DNA of 64,000 nt, from contig JAIQFH010000025.1 of NCBI GenBank assembly GCA_020073385.1, positions 62,001-126,000 of the forward strand. The letters run 5' to 3'. The notes beneath the pieces were generated by a model. The model did no database searches. It was not told the origin of the DNA and saw only the letters and a list, made by a program, of their open reading frames with translations. The DNA comes from Terriglobia bacterium (GTDB lineage: Bacteria; Acidobacteriota; Terriglobia; Terriglobales; Acidobacteriaceae). The first letter of the stretch is position 1. The number at the start of each line of letters is the position of its first letter. Positions 41,537 to 48,438 of the stretch are shown one piece after another. The translations under genes were made by a program, and so were the position numbers.

Positions 41537-42265
41537 CTAAGTCGCCTGCACCTGTGAATTTCCTCGCACATCATCGCTGAGCACGATGGCTTCCGCGATT
41601 TCCTTCATCGGCTTGCGCTTCTGGCGGCTCTGGCGCTGGATCGCCAGATAAGCCTGCTCTTCGTTCAGACCAAGGTCACGCTGCAGAATTCCCTTGGCGC
41701 GCTCGACGATTTTCCGGGTCTGCAGTTGCTCGGTCAGCGTGGAGTTGGCTTCTTCCAGGCGCGCCAGTTCAATTTCGGCGCCTACCAGAAATCCCACGGT
41801 GGAGATCATGCGAATCTCGCGTCGCCGATACGCATGATGCTGCCGGTGCTGCAAGTTGATAACTCCGACGACGCGCCCTCTGCACATCAGGGGCACTGAA
41901 AGGAAAGCTTCGTAGCTGTCTTCGGGAAGTTCGTGAAAGAACTGGAAGCGCGGATCCTGTGCGGCTTTCTCTGGAATCGCGACCGGTTCGCTGTGGGCCG
42001 CGACCCATCCGGTAATTCCCTGCCCGACGCGCAGTTTCAGGCGATCAACCACGTCCGGATGCGGATTCTTCGACGCCCGCAAGACTAGTTCGTCATCTTC
42101 AAGCACATAGACGAGGCAGGCGTCGCACTTTACCAGCGCGGTCGCGAAATCGACAACCCGGTCCAGGACTTCATGAAACCCGTCTGCCGCATTCAGACGG
42201 ACCGTAATCTCATGCAGTACATCTACATGTGAATCTTCCACTGTCAAGGAGTCCATAACGAACAT
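41537..42265 (-). CDS. GAF-ANTAR regulator
   Basis: 242 residues from ATG 42265 (MFVMDS; ATG 42256 is also possible; the open frame reaches TTG 42298). The N-terminal GAF domain (about 12-155) has ITGWVAAHSEPVAI and VPLMCRGRVVGVINLQH. The C-terminal ANTAR domain (about 170-235) has KIVERAKGILQRDLGLNEEQ, the RNA-binding signature that binds paired AGA/hexaloop hairpins to prevent termination. It senses an unknown small ligand. Its last base adjoins the last base of the REC-PP2C gene, so read-through antisense effects are possible. No hairpin target was identified. Confidence 0.9.
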   Translation of the reverse strand: MFVMDSLTVEDSHVDVLHEITVRLNAADGFHEVLDRVVDFATALVKCDACLVYVLEDDELVLRASKNPHPDVVDRLKLRVGQGITGWVAAHSEPVAIPEKAAQDPRFQFFHELPEDSYEAFLSVPLMCRGRVVGVINLQHRQHHAYRRREIRMISTVGFLVGAEIELARLEEANSTLTEQLQTRKIVERAKGILQRDLGLNEEQAYLAIQRQSRQKRKPMKEIAEAIVLSDDVRGNSQVQAT

Positions 42266-42432
42266 TATCGATTTGGCAGAGACAATGTCTAATTCCAAAT
42301 TTTGATCGTGCCGATAAAGGAATTTCTTGAGAATTGTTACTAAGGTTTAACATCACACGCACGGCATGGTGCATCGCCAGGGAGTGATATGGGACGGAGA
42401 GGCCCCTTGAGATCCCTGTGCACCGATGGGCT

Positions 42433-42567
42433 CTACTTCGCCGGAACTGCCAGGAACCAGATCAGCAATCCGAACAGAATGAGCGCTCCAAGAACGGAAA
42501 ACAGCGTGTGCATGGGATGAAACTGAAACAGCGGATTGCGCGGTAACCGATGCCTTGTCGCCAGCAT
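42433..42567 (-). CDS. 44-residue single-pass membrane protein
   Basis: A short protein, MLATRHRLPRNPLFQFHPMH followed by a transmembrane helix (about 21-41, LFSVLGALILFGLLIWFLA). The start is unusually well supported: AAGGAGGTCTCA stands directly before ATG 42567, a near-perfect ribosome site. It is a small-protein gene of the kind easily missed. The function is unknown. Nearest neighbours are the GAF-ANTAR gene (same strand) and an SDR gene (divergent). Confidence 0.75.
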   Translation of the reverse strand: MLATRHRLPRNPLFQFHPMHTLFSVLGALILFGLLIWFLAVPAK

Positions 42568-42689
42568 TGAGACCTCCTTATAGGGGCGCGCCTGCGCGGT
42601 GGCAACAGACAGATTGTTACTGTTATTGTCCCACTTTCCAGCGCGGCGTTCCAGTACTACGTAGTTCATCTAAGTTCCCTGGTCAACCT

Positions 42690-42795
42690 GAGCTTTTCTC
42701 GGCGTCCTCCGCGCGATCCCTCAGCGTTCTCAGCGGTTCAAGCTTTTCTTCTAACCGCGGAGATCGCCGAGAACTCCGCAGAGAACGCTGAGTTC
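42690..42795. repeat. Long inverted CTCTGCG/CAGCGG repeat (copy 4)
   Basis: GAGCTTTTCTCGGCGTCCTC ... CAGCGTTCTCAGCGG, then the complementary half CCGCGGAGATCGCCGAGAAC ... CGCAGAGAACGCTGAG. The two halves can pair over about 45 bases, so this copy could form a long hairpin. It lies before the SDR gene. Confidence 0.75.
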
Positions 42796-42849
42796 GATGA
42801 CTCTGCAGGACTCCCTGTCTTGGATGGCATGTGGTAAACCATTATTCCT

Positions 42850-43701
42850 ATGGCTAACAAGATCGCCCTCATCACTGGAAGTTCGAGCGGCTTTGGGCTC
42901 CTCACGTCGATCGAATTGGCGAGTGCGGGATACCACGTGGTTGCCACGATGCGCGATCTCAGCCGCCGTGCAAAGCTCGACCAGGCCGCAGCAGCCGCGG
43001 GAGTCACCGATAAGGTCGATATCCGCGCGCTTGACGTTACGCACTCCCGGGACATCGCTACTGTTGTAGACACCGTAGTGAGCGATTACGGACGCATCGA
43101 CGTGCTGGTCAATAACGCCGGATTCGCGGTGGCGGGCTTCGCCGAAGATATCAAGCTGGAAGAACTGCGGCTGCAACTGGAAACGAACTTCTTTGGCACC
43201 GTTGCCATGACCAAGGCCGTCTTGCCGGTCATGCGCCAGCAGGGGGCTGGACACATCATTCAGATCTCGTCGATCGTCGGATTGCAGGGTTCAGCAACCC
43301 TGAGCAGCTACGCCGCGTCGAAGCACGCGCTCGAAGGATGGAGCGAGTCTTTGCGCCTGGAAGTGAAGCCGCTCGGGATCCAGGTTGTGCTGGTCGAGCC
43401 CGGAGCGTTCGACACGGGCATCTGGACCCAGGGCGCGCACATGGGCGAGGAGTCCAAGAAGAGCACTTCTCTGAACTTCAAACGCAGCCTCCGCATGCGC
43501 GAAGTCATTCGAAAAATTCCTAAGGCCGATCCGATTGCGGTCGCCCGGGCCATTGTTGCGATCGCCGAGAATCCCCGTCCCAAGCTGCGATATCTGGTCG
43601 GGCGTGACGCGAAGATCCAGTTGGCAATGAAGCGCTTGTTACCGTGGAAGATTTACGAAAAGATGATCGCGAATTTCCTGAAGATCGATCAAACCCCTTA
43701 A
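42850..43701 (+). CDS. Short-chain dehydrogenase/reductase
   Basis: A 283-residue classical SDR: TGSSSGFG (residues 10-17), NNAG (about 88), and the catalytic Ser and Tyr-Lys in ISSIVGLQ and YAASKHALEGW (Tyr about 157). The C-terminal extension (LVEPGAFDTGIWT to MIANFLKIDQ) is that of the 11-beta-hydroxysteroid-dehydrogenase-like oxidoreductases of broad substrate range. NADP is likely from the basic residue after beta-2 (TMRDLSRR). It is a single gene, with a repeat on each side. Confidence 0.93.
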   Translation: MANKIALITGSSSGFGLLTSIELASAGYHVVATMRDLSRRAKLDQAAAAAGVTDKVDIRALDVTHSRDIATVVDTVVSDYGRIDVLVNNAGFAVAGFAEDIKLEELRLQLETNFFGTVAMTKAVLPVMRQQGAGHIIQISSIVGLQGSATLSSYAASKHALEGWSESLRLEVKPLGIQVVLVEPGAFDTGIWTQGAHMGEESKKSTSLNFKRSLRMREVIRKIPKADPIAVARAIVAIAENPRPKLRYLVGRDAKIQLAMKRLLPWKIYEKMIANFLKIDQTP

Positions 43702-43721
43702 CCACCAAGGGTCGCAGAGAT

Positions 43722-43756
43722 TTACTCTGTGCTCCCCTGTGTCCTCTGTGGTGAAC
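43722..43756 (+). repeat. CCTCTGTG periodic repeat (copy 4)
   Basis: TTACTCTGTGCTCCCCTGTG then TCCTCTGTGGTGAACG. It lies between the convergent SDR gene and the next gene. Its terminal GTGGTGAACG is identical to that of the copy at 27067-27101. Confidence 0.7.
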
Positions 43757-43759
43757 GTC

Positions 43760-44215
43760 TTAAGGTTTCGTGTCCAAATCGACGGTTTTGAGGGGCAAGT
43801 CCCAGTGCGCGTCAAGGATCTCGAAACGCCGCTGCTCTTCGCGGGTATAAGTTTCCAGATCAGGCCAGAGCTGTTTCTTCAAAGCGTCTTCGTCGAAAGC
43901 CTCGTTCGCGACGGTAGCGTTCTTGAAGACGATGGTCACGCGGAAGTCCCAGCGCCCGTCTTCAGTCGTGTGATAGCGCGGCTGGTCCATCCAGACCTTC
44001 ACCATGCGCCCCATTTCGACTTCTTTTTTCAGCAGCGGATAGTGGTTCTTCTTGAAAAGCTTCAGGAACTCGTCGGCGTGTCCCCACTTGGTTTTGTAGT
44101 AGTACTCCACGACGAAGGGATGCTCGGAAGCCGCCGGCGACTGGCCGAACGAGGCTAAGGGCGTGGCGATCGCGATGAACAGAAACGCGGCGATGAGTCG
44201 GCGCGGAATGGGCAC
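43760..44215 (-). CDS. Exported protein of unknown function (dabb/EthD-like size)
   Basis: A 151-residue protein; GTG 44215 is favoured by TAGGAGAAAGCCA upstream. A signal peptide (RRLIAAFLFIAIATPLASFGQ) is followed by VVEYYYKTKWGHADEFLKLF and KNHYPLLKKEVEMG, a pattern like small alpha-beta barrel stress or dimeric monooxygenase-type proteins, though no catalytic residues stand out. The function is not known. Confidence 0.65.
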   Translation of the reverse strand: MPIPRRLIAAFLFIAIATPLASFGQSPAASEHPFVVEYYYKTKWGHADEFLKLFKKNHYPLLKKEVEMGRMVKVWMDQPRYHTTEDGRWDFRVTIVFKNATVANEAFDEDALKKQLWPDLETYTREEQRRFEILDAHWDLPLKTVDLDTKP

Positions 44216-44397
44216 TGGCTTTCTCCTAGATTGAGAATGTCTTCGCTTATACACCAAGGCTTGTACACCAAGCACAGGCGCACTTCAATAGGCTAGGGGC
44301 GAGGAGATGCAGCTTCTTCCGCTTAGCTCGGCGTCGCGGCGGCAACAATCAACTGCGGTTGATCGCGTCGAGACGAGTTGACGCCATGCTGTAACCG

Positions 44398-45537
44398 TCA
44401 TGCCGTGACCATTCTTGCCGACCAGCTCTTTACGAATGCTCCGAAGCGGTCGAGCGCCTTGGAGAAATCCTCTCCGGCGGCGGCGAAGCCCAGGCGGAAA
44501 TGCGAGGGCGCATCGAAGCAATCGCCGGGAGCCAGCAGAATTCCATGCTCGGTCGCGGCTTGGCAGAACGGGCGCGCATTTTCCTGTCTCAGTTGCTCTC
44601 CGCTCAGCAGCCAAGGGAACGCGGTCATGCCGCCCTGGGGGGGAATCCAGCCGAGTACGTCGCGATGGTCGGCCATAAAGCGATCGAGGAGCTTGAGATT
44701 GCGGGTCGCAGCTTCCTGAGCTTTGCCGAGTACAACGTCGCGCTTATAGATCGCGATTTCCGAAAGAATTTCTCCGGTTGTGGTGTTGGCGATGGAGAAA
44801 GTGGCGCGCGCGTTCCAGTATTGCTGGCGGCGCTTGGGGTCGTGCTCGATCATCCATCCCGTGCGCACGCCGGCAATCGAAAATGCCTTGGAAAGGTCGG
44901 AGATCACGGTAGCATGCGGCAGGCGCGCCGCCGATTTCGTTTGCCTTCCGTGGTAGATGGGATGGTAGACCTCGTCGCTCACCAACTGGATTCCCCGCTC
45001 GGCGGTGAAGTCGTGCAGGGCCTCCATTTCATCGTCGCTGATGGTTGTGCCAGTCGGATTGTGCGGACTGTTAATCAGGATCAACTTCGTCTTCGAATCA
45101 GTGAGCTGCTTGATCTCGTCGGGATCGATGCGGAAGCCATTTTCGCGGCGCACGCGATAGAAGCGGGTTTCGAGGCCAAGAGATTCCGGCAGCGTGGAGA
45201 ATGGAGGGTATCCAGGCAGTGGGATGATGACGTTCGCGCCTGGCTCGGCAGCTAGCCACATCAGGGCTACCAGCGCCTCGGAGGCGCCGGTCATAACTTG
45301 GACGGCCTCCACCGGCACGCCCTGCATTTCAGCGATCGCCTCCCGCAGACTGTCGGCACCGGCGGGGCGGCCGTATACCAGCTTGTGGTTCAGGAAGCGG
45401 TGGCGCGTTTCGTCGTCGCTGAGGGCGAGGATGTCGTTTACAGTCCAGGTCGGCCCGGTGCTCGCAGCGAGGTTGAATTCTATGTCGTGTTCGTACTGGT
45501 CGAGCCAGGCATCGAGCAGGAAAGGCTTGAGTTGCAT
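44398..45537 (-). CDS. PLP-dependent aminotransferase, class I/II
   Basis: A 379-residue fold-type I enzyme. Motifs: VMTGASEALVALM (about 81), NSPHNPTGTTI (about 155), SDEVYHPIYHGR and the PLP lysine in SDLSKAFSIAGVRTGW (about 213). It is shorter than the usual AAT at the N-terminus (start GAGGTGCTCGC before ATG 45537). The substrate specificity is not readable. It shares the general fold with 27118-28317 but belongs to a distinct subgroup. Confidence 0.9.
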   Translation of the reverse strand: MQLKPFLLDAWLDQYEHDIEFNLAASTGPTWTVNDILALSDDETRHRFLNHKLVYGRPAGADSLREAIAEMQGVPVEAVQVMTGASEALVALMWLAAEPGANVIIPLPGYPPFSTLPESLGLETRFYRVRRENGFRIDPDEIKQLTDSKTKLILINSPHNPTGTTISDDEMEALHDFTAERGIQLVSDEVYHPIYHGRQTKSAARLPHATVISDLSKAFSIAGVRTGWMIEHDPKRRQQYWNARATFSIANTTTGEILSEIAIYKRDVVLGKAQEAATRNLKLLDRFMADHRDVLGWIPPQGGMTAFPWLLSGEQLRQENARPFCQAATEHGILLAPGDCFDAPSHFRLGFAAAGEDFSKALDRFGAFVKSWSARMVTA

Positions 45538-45735
45538 GCGAGCACCTCGAAAGAGATATTGGTTCCTGTTATTGATTCCGGGAGGCGGCGCACGGATGAA
45601 GTTTTAGTTTACGAGTTATGAGAATCTCCGACGGCCGTGCGGATTCGGTGTCTTGGTATTCTAGAATGGCCGCTATAAATTTCCGGCAACGATCAAACGT
45701 GCCCCCGCTCTTCAAATTCGCGAACCCGATCCGGT

Positions 45736-46341
45736 TTGATAAGCGAACAAAGATTGGACAGATTCGTGGCGTCGATACCTATGTGCAGCTGGACCGTATT
45801 TCTGGTTGCTGCTGTGATTCTAGCCGGAGTTTTGAGGCGACCGGGATTAACGCTCCTGGGTTTGGCGGCTTACTGGGGAGTTCTGCTCATTCACGAAACC
45901 GGACATCTGATTGCTGCTCAACGTTTGGGATGCACGGTCTTTTCGATTGAACTCTATCCCATTTTCGGCATAGCGCGATTTGGAACACCTTGGTCCCGCA
46001 TCGATCACTGCAAGATCGCGTGGGCCGGCGTTGTAGCGCAGGCCGCAATTGCCATTCCTATCGTCCTCTGGGTTGCGGCGTTCGGCTACACCCGCTTTGA
46101 AGCCGTCAATATGCTCTTCGTGATTCTCGGCTTTTTCAGTCTGGGAACGGCAGCCTTTAATCTGCTTCCAACGCGTCCACTCGACGGAGCTACAGCCTGG
46201 GGAATATTCCCGGCACTGTGGGCGCAGCGGCGTCGCCGCGATAGCACTCCAGGTGGGCATCGTTCAGCAATTGCATACTGGCAACCTCGGTCGCCGGATG
46301 CTTCCCCAAGAATCAAATCGTCACTGCCGGCCAACCGCTGA
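45736..46341 (+). CDS. Site-2-protease-like (M50-type) membrane protein
   Basis: A 201-residue protein with about five transmembrane helices. HETGH (about residue 53, in LLIHETGHLIAAQRLGC) is the zinc-binding HExxH motif, and NLLPTRPLDGATAW (about 142) matches the second conserved motif (N.LP..PLDG) of S2P/M50 peptidases. It lacks the PDZ and other domains of RseP/SpoIVFB, so it is a minimal-core type. The start (TTG 45736, or ATG 45781) is uncertain. Its end overlaps the convergent DedA gene by 21 bases. Confidence 0.78.
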   Translation: MISEQRLDRFVASIPMCSWTVFLVAAVILAGVLRRPGLTLLGLAAYWGVLLIHETGHLIAAQRLGCTVFSIELYPIFGIARFGTPWSRIDHCKIAWAGVVAQAAIAIPIVLWVAAFGYTRFEAVNMLFVILGFFSLGTAAFNLLPTRPLDGATAWGIFPALWAQRRRRDSTPGGHRSAIAYWQPRSPDASPRIKSSLPANR

Positions 46342-46965
46342 CGGCTGAGCACTGATTCGATTTTTCCAGTGACTCCAGACGAACCAAATCGCAGCGGCCA
46401 CGATGACCGCGCCGATCACAGCATCGAACTTGTGGAAGTATTTGCCCAGCTCGCGCCAATTTTCGCCGAGCTTCATCCCGAGATATGCCAGGCCCAGGCA
46501 CCACGGCCATGATCCAAGAAAGGTGTAGACGTGAAATCGGCCGCGAGGCATGCGGGCGATTCCGGCGGGCAGTGCGATAAAAGTGCGGATCACGGGCAGC
46601 AGGCGGGCGATGAAGACCGCCAAATAACCCCAGCGCACGAAGAAGCGGTCGGCCCAGTCGATTTCGCGGCGGCCCATCAGAATCCATCGCCCGTAACGCT
46701 CCACCAGCGGACGGCCGCCATAGGCTCCGATCTCATAGGCGACCAGCGAGCCGAGGTTGCAGCCAAGTGCCCCGGCGGTGGCGGCCCACAACAGGTTGAA
46801 ATGGCCTTGATACACCAGATATCCCGCGAACGGCATGATCAATTCCGAAGGCAGAGGGATGCAGGCCGACTCGATCGCCATCAGAATGGCAATCCCGGCA
46901 TAGCCCGTCGAGGCGATAATTTTGCTGATGAAGACGAACAGGATGGCAAGGATCTTTTCGGTCAC
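46321..46965 (-). CDS. DedA-family membrane protein
   Basis: A 214-residue protein with five to six transmembrane helices. The DedA signature runs IESACIPLPSELIMPFAGYL (about 31-50) and FIARLLPVIRTFIALPAG (about 118-135), with the re-entrant arginine and glutamate. DedA proteins are proton-coupled lipid-carrier recyclers (undecaprenyl phosphate flippases, in established work). The start is GTG 46965. Its 3' end overlaps the S2P-like gene. Confidence 0.93.
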   Translation of the reverse strand: MTEKILAILFVFISKIIASTGYAGIAILMAIESACIPLPSELIMPFAGYLVYQGHFNLLWAATAGALGCNLGSLVAYEIGAYGGRPLVERYGRWILMGRREIDWADRFFVRWGYLAVFIARLLPVIRTFIALPAGIARMPRGRFHVYTFLGSWPWCLGLAYLGMKLGENWRELGKYFHKFDAVIGAVIVAAAIWFVWSHWKNRISAQPSAVGRQ

Positions 46966-46977
46966 GCGGCTCTCAGT

Positions 46978-47140
46978 TGAAAGAGTTCTCAGTTCTCTGT
47001 TGTCAGTTCTCAGTTAACGGCCCACGAACTGATGAGAACGAGGAAGTATGAGTTGCTTTTCAAGTGTATCGGAATTCCCGGCATATATGCGCGTGCGGGG
47101 TCTTACTAAGAACGGACAACTGGGAACTGAGAACTGCTTC
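46978..47140. repeat. TTCTCAGT short tandem and inverted repeats
   Basis: AGTTCTCAGTTCTCTGTTGT then CAGTTCTCAGTTAAC (about 46980-47015), and the inverse GGGAACTGAGAACTGC at about 47121-47137. They flank a 100-base stretch without a gene. Probably a decayed palindromic element. Confidence 0.55.
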
Positions 47141-47365
47141 TCAGAATGAGCCTTCCTGCGTAAACGCGTATCCCGGAAGCGTCGCACCCTGCGGACTCTT
47201 GGAAACCTTCACGCGCACGGTTGGCGCATCCGGAGCGGTGATGCCCGCGGGACGCAGCATGGCGTACTGAGTGAAGACTTCGTTGTAGACCTTGGTGACG
47301 AGGTAGTCCTGCCCGTCGGCTTCGCTGCGCCACACCTGCCCGAGTTGGATGGAATTGACTGCCAC
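47141..47365 (-). CDS. Small soluble protein, unknown
   Basis: 74 residues from GTG 47365 (AGGACTAACTAAC upstream). It is a charged, beta-rich small protein (NSIQLGQVWRSEADGQDYLV then TKVYNEVFTQYAML). I do not recognise a family. The composition is consistent with a real gene, but the evidence is thin. Confidence 0.5.
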   Translation of the reverse strand: MAVNSIQLGQVWRSEADGQDYLVTKVYNEVFTQYAMLRPAGITAPDAPTVRVKVSKSPQGATLPGYAFTQEGSF

Positions 47366-47541
47366 GTTAGTTAGTCCTGTTCTGGAATGATTCAAGAGTA
47401 CCGAGCGCCGTTCGCAAGGTCAATTCCCAGGCAGGTTACCGAGGACCATGCGGGGGAATGCCGAATTTCGATCGCGGATTGGAAATACGTCTTCCTCGGT
47501 TGCTATGATGGGCGCTCATCGAGCACTGGAAAGGAATCTTC

Positions 47542-48408
47542 ATGCCGCGTGGAGTTGTTCCCCGCCAGCCGGCCCGCACCGGGCGCCAGGACAAGGTTCG
47601 TGTGGGGACGGGCGCCATCGCCCGTCCGGCCCGAGGCAGAGCCTCGGCAGCAGCCCCGAAAGGGCGCCAGAAAGCCATCGACAAGAAAGCGATGGCAAAA
47701 CCCGCAGCCGCTTCTATCGCCAAGCTCAAAGGCTACAATCCGATTGCTCCGGAGCGCGTGGCCGAAATCCTGAAGCGGCTGAATGACCTCTATCCCGCCG
47801 TGACCTGCGCCCTCACCCACGCCAGCGCCTGGGAACTGCTGGTCGCAACGATTCTCTCGGCGCAATCGACTGACGTGAACGTCAACCGTGTGACTCCGGA
47901 ACTGTTCCGCAAGTACCCCACGGTCGAGGCGTTTGCCGCCCTCGCTCCGGAGCAACTCGAGCCGGACATCCGCTCAACTGGATTCTTCCGGAACAAGTCA
48001 AAGTCAGTGGTGGGCGCGGCGAAAAAGATCGTTGCCGAGTTTGGCGGCCAGGTTCCGGAAGACATCGACAAATTGCTGACATTGCCGGGCGTGGCGCGAA
48101 AAACGGCCAACGTGGTGCTCGGCACGTGGTTCAAGAAAGCGGTAGGCGTTGTGGTCGACACGCATGTGCACCGTATCTCGCGGCGACTGGAACTGACGAA
48201 AGAGAACGATCCGCCGAAGATCGAGCAGGATTTGATGAAGATCATCCCGCGCGATCGCTGGATTCTGTTTTCACACCAAGTCATCTGGCACGGCCGAAAG
48301 CTGTGCTTCGCCCGCAAGCCGAAATGCGCCGAGTGCGCTCTGGAAAATATCTGCCATGCCCGGGATAAGACCTGGAGCACAGTGGAGATGCACAAGAACG
48401 CCCAATAG
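47542..48408 (+). CDS. nth: Endonuclease III with a palindrome-encoded N-terminal extension
   Basis: A 288-residue DNA glycosylase/AP lyase (oxidised pyrimidines, base-excision repair). The helix-hairpin-helix LPGVARKTANVVL carries the catalytic lysine (Lys187) and VVVDTHVHRI the catalytic aspartate (Asp206). The iron-sulphur cysteines have the C-x6-C-x2-C-x5-C pattern at the C-terminus. The catalytic domain starts near residue 65. Residues 20-37 (RVGTGAIARPARGRASAA) are translated from palindromic element E7. AAGGA precedes ATG 47542, supporting this start; ATG 47692 would exclude the element. Confidence 0.93.
   Translation: MPRGVVPRQPARTGRQDKVRVGTGAIARPARGRASAAAPKGRQKAIDKKAMAKPAAASIAKLKGYNPIAPERVAEILKRLNDLYPAVTCALTHASAWELLVATILSAQSTDVNVNRVTPELFRKYPTVEAFAALAPEQLEPDIRSTGFFRNKSKSVVGAAKKIVAEFGGQVPEDIDKLLTLPGVARKTANVVLGTWFKKAVGVVVDTHVHRISRRLELTKENDPPKIEQDLMKIIPRDRWILFSHQVIWHGRKLCFARKPKCAECALENICHARDKTWSTVEMHKNAQ
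47600..47648 (+). repeat. Two-hairpin palindromic element, copy E7 (inside nth)
   Basis: First stem GGACGGGCG/CGCCCGTCC (47606-47614, 47619-47627) and second stem CCGAGGC/GCCTCGG (47631-47637, 47641-47647), both perfect. It is in frame within the endonuclease III extension. Confidence 0.9.
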
Positions 48409-48438
48409 CCACGCGGAAGACCACCGTTCCGAATGTAG

